From: a virus
DNA: 34,996 nt
Reading direction: 5' to 3' (one strand)
IMG/VR virus record: IMGVR_UViG_3300037502_000306
Coordinates: 1 to 34,996 of that record
In this document: piece after piece, positions 20,060 through 27,790 of the stretch
How positions within the stretch are numbered: the stretch's first letter is position 1
Layout of the letters: every line of letters begins with the position of its first letter
Program-made: the position numbers and the translations under genes
Notes under the pieces: model-generated
The model's input: the letters and a program-made list of their open reading frames with translations, nothing else
The model's database searches: none
What the model was told of the DNA's origin: nothing

Positions 20060-20326
20060 ATGGCTAAGTACGACATGAAAGTGAAAGGTAAGCAGGTTGG
20101 ACCTGCTGAACTCTACGCTCCGCCCCACACGATGGAAGGTAAGGACACCAACGTCAAGACCTATTCCAACTACGAGACTGGCGCCGAGTGCATGACCAAG
20201 ATGAATATCTCTGTTGCTGGGGTAAGCAAAGGCAACTACGCTCCTATCAATCCTTATGGGACTGGCGAGATGCGTGGTTACGGAGCTGCTACCAAAGGTC
20301 GTAAGATCAGCGGGAAGATGGGGTAA
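20060..20326 (+). CDS. Small conserved protein of unknown function (88 aa)
   Basis: The protein begins MAKYDMKVKGKQVGPAELYA and ends RGYGAATKGRKISGKMG, the Gly/Lys tail shared by other small proteins in the block. A central NYETGAECMTKMNISVAGV segment is less charged. Related sequences are common between the two adaptor genes in similar phages. It overlaps the next gene by a TAATG junction. No function known. Confidence 0.65.
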   Translation: MAKYDMKVKGKQVGPAELYAPPHTMEGKDTNVKTYSNYETGAECMTKMNISVAGVSKGNYAPINPYGTGEMRGYGAATKGRKISGKMG

Positions 20327-21048
20327 TGAACTACAGCGAACTGTTCGAGACTATTAAGGGTTACGTTGAAAACGATTTCCCAAGCACTGTGTTTGCGGAC
20401 ACGGCTGGGACTGGTCAGGTTACGTTTACTTCAACCGAACAGGTCAACACCTTTATTAAGCAGGCCGAACAGCGCATTTATAACTCGGTTCAGTTCCCCT
20501 CAATCCGTAAAAACGTCACGGGTACGACCACGATAAACAACAAATATCTCTCTAGCCCAGGTGATTTTCTTGCTGTCTATTCCATGGCAGTTATTGACCC
20601 GGTTACAGGCGAGTACGAGTATTTGTTAAACAAGGATGTGAACTTCATCCGGGCTGCTTATCCTTCGCCGACATCAACAGGTAAGCCTTATTACTACGCT
20701 TTGTTTGGGCCAACAACGACCAACAACACGCCGCCGGTAATTACCAATGAGCTATCTTTCATTCTTGGTCCAACGCCAGATGCCGCCTACAGTATCGAGC
20801 TTCATTATTACTATTATCCCGAGTCTATTGTTACTGCTAGCACTTCTTGGCTTGGTGATAATTTCAGCTCCGTACTACTTTATGGCTCGTTACTTGAGGC
20901 GTACACCTATATGAAGGGTGAGCCTGACGTGATTGCTGGGTATCAAAAGCGGTATGACGAGGCGATGATTCTGGCTAAACGCCTTGGTGACGGCATGGAG
21001 AGAACAGATGCTTACCGCACAGGCCAAATAAGAATGCCGGTGATGTAA
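20326..21048 (+). CDS. Head-tail adaptor / neck protein (SU10-like, putative)
   Basis: A 240-residue protein starting MNYSELFETIKGYVENDFPS. The N-terminal half has a helical pair with VNTFIKQAEQRIYNSVQFPS, followed by a beta-strand section (SPGDFLAVYSMAVIDPVTG) and a C-terminal helical part (YGSLLEAYTYMKGEPDVIAG, then a KRYDEAMILAKRLGDG helix). This order resembles the phage SU10-type adaptor family. It is probably the second ring of the neck under the gp4-like protein. The absence of membrane segments and its place before fibre genes support this. Confidence 0.65.
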   Translation: MNYSELFETIKGYVENDFPSTVFADTAGTGQVTFTSTEQVNTFIKQAEQRIYNSVQFPSIRKNVTGTTTINNKYLSSPGDFLAVYSMAVIDPVTGEYEYLLNKDVNFIRAAYPSPTSTGKPYYYALFGPTTTNNTPPVITNELSFILGPTPDAAYSIELHYYYYPESIVTASTSWLGDNFSSVLLYGSLLEAYTYMKGEPDVIAGYQKRYDEAMILAKRLGDGMERTDAYRTGQIRMPVM

Positions 21049-21459
21049 ATGCCATTTACTGGAAACTACACCTGCAACGTATTTAAAGAGGGCTTATTTA
21101 CCGCCAGCTTTAACTTTTCGTCTGGAACTTTTCGTTTGGCTCTTTATACTAACGCAGCCAACTTGAACGATGACACTACGGAATACACAACAACCGGTGA
21201 AGCGTCAGGTGGTAACTACGTGGCAGGTGGGCAAGTGTTAACTCCGACGGTTTCTATATCCAATGGGGTAGCCTTTGTGACCTTTGCCAACGTATCATGG
21301 ACAGGTGCTATTACTGCTCGGGGCGCTTTGATTTATAAGGCTGGGGCTAACGGAGCGGTGTGTGTTTTAGATTTTGGATCTGACAAGACGTCAACAACTT
21401 CTTTTCAGGTTCAGTTCCCCGCCGCAACAAGTGACTCGGCAATTATTCGACTTTCATAG
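21049..21459 (+). CDS. Small beta-rich tail/fibre-associated protein (136 aa)
   Basis: It begins MPFTGNYTCNVFKEGLFTAS and continues with strands such as TFRLALYTNAANL, GGQVLTPTVS and AVCVLDFGSDKT. It is a compact, charge-poor beta-sandwich candidate of about 14 kDa. Proteins of this pattern are found at the start of the fibre region in related phages. A role in tail tip or capsid decoration is guesswork. Starts one base after the previous stop. Confidence 0.6.
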   Translation: MPFTGNYTCNVFKEGLFTASFNFSSGTFRLALYTNAANLNDDTTEYTTTGEASGGNYVAGGQVLTPTVSISNGVAFVTFANVSWTGAITARGALIYKAGANGAVCVLDFGSDKTSTTSFQVQFPAATSDSAIIRLS

Positions 21460-21468
21460 GAGTTAGAA

Positions 21469-22050
21469 ATGATTAACAACAAAGCAGCTAGCACGGACCA
21501 AGTCTCTGCTGCCGTGCAAAAAGCCAAAGGTGTCTCTGAAGGCATCCGTGGTGGCGGTGTATTTACTGTTGTCTGCTACGACAAAGACGGCAACCACAAG
21601 TGGACGGCTAAGTCTCCCAACCTCGTGGTCAACGTTGGTCTGGCTGATATGAACGACAAGTACTTCAGCGGCTCTGGTTACTCGGCTACTTGGTATCTTG
21701 GCCTTTATGGTGCTGCTTCTTCAAATAACCCTGCGGCTGGCGACACGATGGCTTCCCACGCTGGATGGACTGAGGTTACGGATTACTCCCAATCAACCCG
21801 TCCTGCGGCTACTTTTGGCTCTGCGACAGTGGCTGATCCTTCGGTGATTGACAATTCTGGCTCTGTGGCGGTGTTCTCGATCAACAACACGGTGACGGTT
21901 GGAGGTGCGTTTTTGACTTCCAATAACACCAAGGGCGGCACAACTGGGATTCTTTTCTCGGCTTCTGACTTCCAAGCACCGGGGGATCGTAACGTGGTTT
22001 CGGGCGACACGTTGAATGTCACCTACCAATTCAGCCTCGATGCTGCTTAA
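21469..22050 (+). CDS. Phage structural protein, fibre region (193 aa)
   Basis: After a helical N-terminus (MINNKAASTDQVSAAVQKAK) the protein is beta-rich, with the conserved pattern KDGNHKWTAKSPNLVVNVGL followed by ATWYLGLYGAAS, MASHAGWTEVTDYSQSTRPA and a closing NVTYQFSLDAA. The middle is known from environmental phages as an uncharacterised virion protein. GGAG precedes the start. It probably sits at the tail tip or head surface. Confidence 0.65.
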   Translation: MINNKAASTDQVSAAVQKAKGVSEGIRGGGVFTVVCYDKDGNHKWTAKSPNLVVNVGLADMNDKYFSGSGYSATWYLGLYGAASSNNPAAGDTMASHAGWTEVTDYSQSTRPAATFGSATVADPSVIDNSGSVAVFSINNTVTVGGAFLTSNNTKGGTTGILFSASDFQAPGDRNVVSGDTLNVTYQFSLDAA

Positions 22051-22060
22051 GGAGTAAAAA

Positions 22061-22240
22061 ATGGCGACTAAATTTATCAAAGGTCAAGAAGTCAAGCTTA
22101 ATTCGGTTGTCCCACAAGGGCCAGTCGTTGCGCTTCGGATGACCGAGGATGGCGTGTTTTTCTACCTGATCCAGTGGACTGACGCAAATGGTGCGGTACA
22201 GCAACGCTGGTTCAAAGAGTCGGATCTTACGGCGGTTTAA
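22061..22240 (+). CDS. Small SH3-like phage protein (59 aa)
   Basis: A very short gene with an excellent GGAG ribosome-binding site, translating to a protein that begins MATKFIKGQEVKLNSVVPQG and ends WFKESDLTAV. The pattern (KGQEVKL, a beta strand FYLIQWTDANGA, then a WFKESDL motif) looks like a small SH3-type barrel, as in several short phage accessory proteins. It lies between two structural genes and should be co-translated. Function unknown. Confidence 0.7.
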   Translation: MATKFIKGQEVKLNSVVPQGPVVALRMTEDGVFFYLIQWTDANGAVQQRWFKESDLTAV

Positions 22241-23086
22241 GTGTTCGGTTTAACGACCTATGCAGAAGCCCCATTCGCATCATTAGCCGGAGCAACATAC
22301 GCAGTATCGGTTTCTGAGAGTGCGAGTGCCGCAGACCTATTGTCTGCCTTGGCTACCTTTCCCGCCTCAATTACTGAGGAGGCGGATGGTTCTGACTCTA
22401 TTTCTGCAACGGTTGTGTTTGTTACAAGCATCACGGAGTCTGCCACTGGGTCAGACTCGATTTCCGGTGGGGTAGATTTTGCCTCTCTGATTGCAGAGCA
22501 AAACCAAGGCGCAGACCAAGTTTCTGGATCGGTTGAGCTTAACAGCGCTGTTTCAGAGACTTCTACGGGCAGTGACTCGATCTCGTTGGCGGTTGATTTT
22601 GGTGGGCTGATTACCGAAACGACGACTGTAAGCGAGTTGGTTTCTGCGCTTGCCACGATGGTTGGGTCCATTACAGAAGAAGCTGATGCGGTTGATACAG
22701 CCCTCACGACTCACCTTGTGGTGGCAAATATCCAAGAAAGTGTGACTGCAACGGATACTCCCTCGGCTGGGGTCATATTTGTTGTGTTTGTTCAAAACGA
22801 ATCGGCTACTGGAAGCGATACGATCAGCGGACCCATTGACTTTGGGGTTGACGTAGTTGAGGCTGCTGCTGGGTCTGACAGGGTTTCGTCACTTCCTATT
22901 TATGGAGTTTCCGTGGCAGAGTTGGTCCGGGCCAGAGACACGGTTCTTGGGAAGCTGCTTTGGGACATCATCAATGACAGCCAGTCTGTGACTTGGAATA
23001 CCATTAGTTCTCAGGGTGGTACGGGATGGGTGGTAATTAATAACTCTGAGACTACGAACTGGGATGTCATAAAGACGAGTAACTGA
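22241..23086 (+). CDS. Repetitive fibre-like protein with about eleven 20-residue repeats
   Basis: The start is GTG 22241, next to the preceding stop. From about residue 17 to 237 the protein consists of about eleven degenerate 20-residue units, for example SITEEADGSDSISATVVFVT and SITESATGSDSISGGVDFAS, each with a hydrophobic strand, a SDxIS turn and a second strand. This regular repeat predicts a beta-solenoid or elongated fibre shaft. The C-terminus carries three spaced Trp-containing motifs (VTWNTI, GWVVINNS, TNWDVI). It is likely a tail-fibre shaft, unusual for its near-perfect period. Confidence 0.7.
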   Translation: MFGLTTYAEAPFASLAGATYAVSVSESASAADLLSALATFPASITEEADGSDSISATVVFVTSITESATGSDSISGGVDFASLIAEQNQGADQVSGSVELNSAVSETSTGSDSISLAVDFGGLITETTTVSELVSALATMVGSITEEADAVDTALTTHLVVANIQESVTATDTPSAGVIFVVFVQNESATGSDTISGPIDFGVDVVEAAAGSDRVSSLPIYGVSVAELVRARDTVLGKLLWDIINDSQSVTWNTISSQGGTGWVVINNSETTNWDVIKTSN

Positions 23087-23087
23087 T

Positions 23088-23552
23088 ATGCCACTTATTG
23101 TAAAAGACAGAGTTAAAGAGACGACCACTACCACGGGTACTGGGACGATTACGCTTGCCGGTGCGGTTTCTGGGTTTCAGTCGTTTGCTGCCATTGGGAA
23201 CGCAAACACGACCTTTTATACGATTGCTGGTGGCGGTGAGTGGGAAGTAGGGATTGGTACATATACATCGTCTGGTACGACGCTTTCCCGAGACACGGTG
23301 TTGGAGTCCAGCAATTCAGGCTCTCTGGTTAACTTTTCTGCCGGAACCAAAGACGTTTTTGTGACTTACCCAGCCGAACGGACGATTACCGGGGGTGGTG
23401 GCGGAATTGGCGCACTAGTTGTAAATGCGACCACAGTGACGGAGAATTACACTATTGCAACCGGCACGAACGCTCAGTCAGTTGGACCGATTACGGTGGA
23501 GAGCGGAAAATCCGTAACCATCAGTTCAGGCCAGCGTTGGCTGGTTGTATAA
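23088..23552 (+). CDS. Tail fibre protein (154 aa)
   Basis: The opening MPLIVKDRVKETTTTTGTGT and the pattern WEVGIGTYTSSGTTLSRDTV followed by SAGTKDVFVTYPAERT form a beta-rich module known from phage tail fibres. The C-terminal block with YTIATGTNAQSVGPITV and SSGQRWLVV is shared with the next gene. It is probably a short fibre unit or fibre base. The ATG follows the preceding gene by one base. Confidence 0.7.
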   Translation: MPLIVKDRVKETTTTTGTGTITLAGAVSGFQSFAAIGNANTTFYTIAGGGEWEVGIGTYTSSGTTLSRDTVLESSNSGSLVNFSAGTKDVFVTYPAERTITGGGGGIGALVVNATTVTENYTIATGTNAQSVGPITVESGKSVTISSGQRWLVV

Positions 23553-23562
23553 AGGATAAACA

Positions 23563-24321
23563 ATGGCTAGCACGTACTCCAGCTTAAAGATAGAACTAAT
23601 CGGTACCGGGGACCAAAATGGTACGTGGGGAACCACGACCAATACAAACCTCGGAACTGCGATTGAAGAGGCCATCGTCGGTCGGGCTACGGCTAACTTT
23701 GCTTCTGATGCCAACCTGACGCTCACGCTAACCGACACCCCCGCAACTCAGATTGCTCGGCATTTGGTGCTGAATGTGACCTCCGGGGTCAGTCTGACAG
23801 CCACACGGGACTTGATCGTCCCCGCCATCGAGAAGCCGTACATCATCCAGAACAATACAACGGGTGGTCAATCAATTCGGGTCATCGTAGCCGGTGGGTC
23901 TGTAACGGTGCCAAATGGCAAGACAGCTTTTGTGTACAACGACGGCACGAATGTTAAGGCGGCTTTTGACTACTTGGTGTCCCCGACCTTTAACGAATTT
24001 ACATCCACGGGCGACGGTACATTTAGCGGGACTGGACAGGTAAAATTACCCTCGGGTACAACGGCTCAAAGGTCTGGCTCCCCGGTTAACGGGATGCTGC
24101 GGTACAACTCGACCATCGAGCAGTTTGAAGGCTACGCTGACGGTGCTTGGGGCGGTATCTCTGGTGCTCAGGCAGGTGGTGCGATTCTGACTAATAAAGA
24201 CACGGCTACAGCCAGCTACACAATAGCGTCAGGTGAGAATGGGTTGAGCGTTGGACCCGTAACCGTATCGAGCGGAATTACAATAACGGTATCTTCAGGC
24301 CAGCGTTGGCTGGTTCTTTAA
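23563..24321 (+). CDS. Tail fibre protein (252 aa)
   Basis: The N-terminal part, SSLKIELIGTGDQNGTWG followed by TNTNLGTAIEEAIVG, is a common phage fibre N-terminal module that probably attaches to the tail. The middle has a KLPSGTTAQRSGSPVNGMLR motif and GYADGAWG, typical of fibre or tailspike linker regions. The C-terminal block (YTIASGENGLSVGPVTV, SSGQRWLVL) duplicates that of the preceding gene. It begins with a good ribosome-binding site and is followed by another fibre gene. Confidence 0.75.
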   Translation: MASTYSSLKIELIGTGDQNGTWGTTTNTNLGTAIEEAIVGRATANFASDANLTLTLTDTPATQIARHLVLNVTSGVSLTATRDLIVPAIEKPYIIQNNTTGGQSIRVIVAGGSVTVPNGKTAFVYNDGTNVKAAFDYLVSPTFNEFTSTGDGTFSGTGQVKLPSGTTAQRSGSPVNGMLRYNSTIEQFEGYADGAWGGISGAQAGGAILTNKDTATASYTIASGENGLSVGPVTVSSGITITVSSGQRWLVL

Positions 24322-24331
24322 GGAGTAGATG

Positions 24332-25444
24332 ATGACAATGGTAATTAGCGGTAGCGACGGCGTTACCTTCCCAGACAGTACGAATCAGTATTCCGGTGGG
24401 GCGTTTAGTTTCAAGAACCGCATCATCAATGGTGACATGAGGATTGACCAGAGGAATGCTGGTGCGAGTCAGAGTGTTTCAGCCTCTACATATCCGTTTA
24501 CAGTTGATAGGTTTTGGATTGCTTGTGGCGGATCAAGTGCGGCTTTTACTGTCCAGCAAAACCAAGGCTCTGTAACACCACCAACTGGTTTTTCTAACTA
24601 TGTTGGCATTACAGTAGCGACATCGAAATCTCCAGCCTCTGGTGACGAGTTTACTTACGAGCAACCGATTGAAGGAAACAATGTTGCAGACTTGGCGTTT
24701 GGAACGGCTGGAGCAAAAACTGTAACGGTTTCTTTTTGGGTGCGTTCTAGTTTAACTGGTACTTTTTCCGGTTACTTACTCAATAGCGCACGAAATAGAA
24801 ATTATGTTTTCAACTACACAATTTCTGCGGCAAACACCTGGGAATACAAAACTGTAACTATTGCTGGTGATACGACTGGAACTTGGCTGACAACGACAGG
24901 AACAGGGTTTAGATTTGGTTTTGATCTTGGTTCTGGTTCTAACTTTAATGCAACTGTAAATACTTGGGGCGCAACAAGCGCAAGACGAACAAGCGGTTCT
25001 GTGCAATTGATTAACAACGCTGCCGCCACCTTCTACATCACAGGAGTCCAACTAGAAGTCGGTAGTGTCGCCACGCCTTTTGAGCGCAGACCGTATGGGA
25101 CTGAGTTGGCGTTGTGTCAGAGGTATTTTTCAAAATTAAACAATGATGGTTCTGGAGGAGGTGTTCCGGTCGCTAGTGGTATCCAATCAAGCACAACCGC
25201 TGGTGTGTTAGTCACGAACTACCCAGTAACAATGAGGGCAGAACCAACAGCAATCATTTCAAATATACAAGCGACTGATTTTGTAGCGTGGGTGGAAACA
25301 GCAACTCAAACTGCTTTTAATGCTGGATTTAACACGGCACAAATACAAGTGTCACACGGCGCACAAGGCGCTCAATATCGTCCTGTGTTTTTAAGGATTG
25401 AGACTGATACATCTGGTTTTATTTCGTTTTCTGCGGAGTTATAA
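24332..25444 (+). CDS. Receptor-binding tail fibre/spike-type protein (370 aa)
   Basis: After a short leader (TMVISGSDGVTFPDSTNQYS) comes the motif NRIINGDMRIDQRNAG with FTVDRFWIA, which marks a carbohydrate-binding-like jelly-roll domain found in many phage tail proteins. The segment FYITGVQLEVGSVATPFERR and CQRYFSK follow, and a variable C-terminal region ends with FISFSAEL. It is a good receptor-binding candidate. The second of two adjacent ATGs (24332) is preferred because AGGAG is six bases away; 24329 is the alternative. Confidence 0.75.
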   Translation: MTMVISGSDGVTFPDSTNQYSGGAFSFKNRIINGDMRIDQRNAGASQSVSASTYPFTVDRFWIACGGSSAAFTVQQNQGSVTPPTGFSNYVGITVATSKSPASGDEFTYEQPIEGNNVADLAFGTAGAKTVTVSFWVRSSLTGTFSGYLLNSARNRNYVFNYTISAANTWEYKTVTIAGDTTGTWLTTTGTGFRFGFDLGSGSNFNATVNTWGATSARRTSGSVQLINNAAATFYITGVQLEVGSVATPFERRPYGTELALCQRYFSKLNNDGSGGGVPVASGIQSSTTAGVLVTNYPVTMRAEPTAIISNIQATDFVAWVETATQTAFNAGFNTAQIQVSHGAQGAQYRPVFLRIETDTSGFISFSAEL

Positions 25445-25446
25445 AT

Positions 25447-25614
25447 ATGTACCAACAAATCAACCCAATGTTTGATGGGCAACCCGCTCAGTGCGTCAAA
25501 CGCTTATCCGACAACGCCTTCATCCCCTTCGACCCCGCCAACACAGACTACCAAGAGTATTTGAAGTGGGTCGCTGAAGGCGGTGTCCCATTACCCCCAG
25601 ATTCACAGGAGTAA
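25447..25614 (+). CDS. Small fibre-associated protein (55 aa)
   Basis: A short coding sequence just after the fibre gene that translates to MYQQINPMFDGQPAQCVKRL followed by SDNAFIPFDPANTDYQEYLK and ending WVAEGGVPLPPDSQE. The NAFIPFDPANTDYQxYLxW motif is very common in small phage proteins at the end of fibre genes, where it may act as a fibre assembly helper or cap. The gene has only a weak ribosome-binding site and may be coupled to the preceding stop two bases upstream. Confidence 0.75.
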   Translation: MYQQINPMFDGQPAQCVKRLSDNAFIPFDPANTDYQEYLKWVAEGGVPLPPDSQE

Positions 25615-25617
25615 CAC

Positions 25618-26379
25618 ATGAGCCACTGCGTTTACTGGATTAGAGAGCAATCTCACACCGACCTGATGAGTCAGGGCTATGTCGGTGTTTCCGGTAATTT
25701 GCGAAAGCGTTTTGGATCTCACGGCGGAATGCACTCAGGGACAAACAACTACCTTCGTAACGCCATTAAAAAGTACGGCTGGGACAACTTGGTGAAGTCG
25801 GTTCTTATACTGGCAGACAAGGATTACTGTTTAGACATTGAGCGCAAACTTCGCCCAGCCGATAAGATTGGATGGAACTTGGTGATGGGCGGTGGGCATC
25901 CACCAATCATTAGGGGTCCAAGACCTAATTTGCGTGGGCGAGCGGCTTGGAACAAGGGCAAGACTGGGTTGTATAGCCCAGAGACATTGGCAAAAATGCG
26001 TGAAGCAAGGCTAGGAAAGCCGCCGGGGAATAAGGGTGTCCCATTAACAGCAGAGCAAAGAACAAAAGTTTCCAAGGCGTTGACGGGGCGTGTAGGTTCA
26101 CGCAAAGGTGTTAAGTTGTCGCCAGAAACAATTGAGAAAACCGCATCTAAAAACAGGGGTCGTGTTCAATCGGTGGAAGAAAGAGCCATGCGATCACAAC
26201 GACTCAAAGGGATTAAAAAGTCTGTGCCCATGTCTGATGAACACAGGCGCAAACTTGGTTTGAATGCAAAAGGCAAGAAGTGGTACAACAACGGAACTAA
26301 CATTGCCTTCTGTCTTGAGGGTCAACAACCAGATGGTTATGTGCTTGGCAGGTTAAGCACCAAATTAGTAAAGGAGTAA
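25618..26379 (+). CDS. GIY-YIG homing endonuclease with NUMOD3 motifs
   Basis: A 253-residue enzyme with the GIY-YIG-type core at the N-terminus: VYWI (5-8) and YVGVSGNLRKRF (21-32), with a catalytic Glu probably in the segment CLDIERKLRPAD. At least two NUMOD3-type DNA-binding repeats follow (AWNKGKTGLYSPETLAKMRE, EARLGKPPGNKG, SRKGVKLSPETIEK), and the end has a KKWYNNGTNI motif. It is unrelated in detail to the first GIY-YIG in this window. AGGAG precedes the start. It is placed between fibre genes, so it probably spread by cutting fibre-gene DNA. Confidence 0.88.
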   Translation: MSHCVYWIREQSHTDLMSQGYVGVSGNLRKRFGSHGGMHSGTNNYLRNAIKKYGWDNLVKSVLILADKDYCLDIERKLRPADKIGWNLVMGGGHPPIIRGPRPNLRGRAAWNKGKTGLYSPETLAKMREARLGKPPGNKGVPLTAEQRTKVSKALTGRVGSRKGVKLSPETIEKTASKNRGRVQSVEERAMRSQRLKGIKKSVPMSDEHRRKLGLNAKGKKWYNNGTNIAFCLEGQQPDGYVLGRLSTKLVKE

Positions 26380-26383
26380 TATC

Positions 26384-27019
26384 TTGTCGAAAATTGCGAT
26401 TTCTGGAGCGGCAACGGGGACGGCTACTTTCACGATTGAGAGTCCCGCCACCTCGACAAACCGCACACTAACTTTACCTGACAACACCGGGACGATCATC
26501 ACGCAAAACAGCACCCCGGCGTTTGCTTCTACGATTGGTGTGGGTGGGGCGACTGCCGCCGCCTCTGGTGCTGGTATTACTTTCCCTGCTACGCAGTCTG
26601 CATCGTCTAACGCAAACACGCTGGATGATTATGAGCAGGGGACTTTTACGCCGACTGTCATTGGAACATCAACTGCGGGTACTGCAACTTATCCTACGCA
26701 AACAGGGCAGTACACTAAAATTGGTAGGCAAGTTACTGTAATGATTCACCTTGATTATAACTCTGGAACAGGAACAGGAAATTTAAGGGTTAGTGGTTTG
26801 CCTTTTGCGTCTATCGCAAACCATTTTGCTTCGTGTGCGCTTGGCATAACTTCTAACCTTGCCATGACAGCAAACAATTACGCTCAAGCATATGTACCTC
26901 AAAACGACAATGTAATTATATTTGGTCAAATCCCAACTGGCGGTGGTGCATTTACATTAATACCTTATGATGCATCAGCAGAATTGATTTTTACCGTAAC
27001 ATATTTTGCCGCTGATTAA
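26384..27019 (+). CDS. Tail fibre-like protein, TTG start (211 aa)
   Basis: The protein starts at TTG with AGGAG upstream: SKIAISGAATGTATFTIESP. A short N-terminal region (TNRTLTLPDNTGTIITQN) has the shape of a fibre attachment segment, followed by ITFPATQSASSNANTLDDYE and GTFTPTVIG, a motif often seen just before the variable part of phage fibres. The last part is a beta-rich domain (GQYTKIGRQVTVMIHLDY) with a Tyr/Phe-rich end. It is likely a separate receptor-binding fibre protein. Its stop overlaps the HNH gene start. Confidence 0.7.
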   Translation: MSKIAISGAATGTATFTIESPATSTNRTLTLPDNTGTIITQNSTPAFASTIGVGGATAAASGAGITFPATQSASSNANTLDDYEQGTFTPTVIGTSTAGTATYPTQTGQYTKIGRQVTVMIHLDYNSGTGTGNLRVSGLPFASIANHFASCALGITSNLAMTANNYAQAYVPQNDNVIIFGQIPTGGGAFTLIPYDASAELIFTVTYFAAD

Positions 27020-27519
27020 TGAAGACCTGTACCAAATGCCAACAAACCAAACCGCTTGATGGTTTCTATAAGCGGTTACGCTCGCCTGATGGGTTGGAGG
27101 CGTGGTGCAAGGTTTGTCGTTTGGAGCATAACCGCAAGTGGTTTGATAAGAACAAAGACCGCCACGGTGAACTCACTCGGTCTTGGTACGAGCGCAATCG
27201 AGAGCAACACCTTGAGAACAGTCGTGCATGGTACTCAGCAAACCGCCACCGTAAACTGGCAACAACTGCCAAGCGGGAGGAAAGGTGCAAACTGGCGACA
27301 CCCAAGTGGATAGACATGGAGGAGATTCATGCCGTCTATGCGGGGGCCAGGAGTATGACAGAGCGGTTCGGAGTGCTGTTTGAGGTGGATCACATCATCC
27401 CCTTGCAAGGCAAAAAGGTAAGCGGTCTAAATGTTCCCGGCAACTTGCAGGTGTTGGCAAGGTCGGAGAATCGTAGGAAGTTAAACAAAATAACCCATGC
27501 GGATGCTTGGGTCGGATAG
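27019..27519 (+). CDS. HNH homing endonuclease with N-terminal zinc ribbon
   Basis: A 166-residue protein. The N-terminus has CTKC (4-7) and CKVC (30-33), a zinc-ribbon that probably contributes to DNA binding. The C-terminus has the HNH core: FEVDHIIPLQGKKVSGLNVP followed by GNLQVLARSENRRKLNK, with the DH and N residues of the metal-binding site. The middle is a basic helical part (WYERNREQHLENSRAWYSA). It is joined to the upstream fibre gene by TAATG, so it is expressed with it, a feature of selfish endonucleases lying among fibre genes. Confidence 0.88.
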   Translation: MKTCTKCQQTKPLDGFYKRLRSPDGLEAWCKVCRLEHNRKWFDKNKDRHGELTRSWYERNREQHLENSRAWYSANRHRKLATTAKREERCKLATPKWIDMEEIHAVYAGARSMTERFGVLFEVDHIIPLQGKKVSGLNVPGNLQVLARSENRRKLNKITHADAWVG

Positions 27520-27532
27520 AAAGGACTTTAAA

Positions 27533-27787
27533 ATGGCAATCACCAAAGAAACAGTAGTAGACCAAATCACCGTGACTGAAAACGGAATCATCCTCTACCG
27601 TGAGGCGACCAAGATCATTGAAGATGGTGTTGAACTCACCAAGAAGTATCACCGCACCAGCCTGACACCGGGGCAAGACCTGACAGGCGTACCCGATAAA
27701 GTAAAAAGCATTTGTGAGACCGCTTGGACAAGCGATGTAATTGCGGCTTATCAAGCCCAACAAGAAGCCAACCGACTCGGAGCGTAA
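27533..27787 (+). CDS. Small fibre-associated conserved protein (84 aa)
   Basis: The start MAITKETVVDQITVTENGII has AGGA upstream at 27533; a longer frame from 27497 lacks a site. The pattern MAITKETVxDxI...G...REATKIIEDG and YHRTSLTPG is common in small proteins placed among fibre genes of phages, with unknown but possibly fibre-assembly function. A C-terminal helix (IAAYQAQQEANRLGA) follows. It occupies the position between an HNH gene and another fibre gene. Confidence 0.7.
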   Translation: MAITKETVVDQITVTENGIILYREATKIIEDGVELTKKYHRTSLTPGQDLTGVPDKVKSICETAWTSDVIAAYQAQQEANRLGA

Positions 27788-27790
27788 ACC

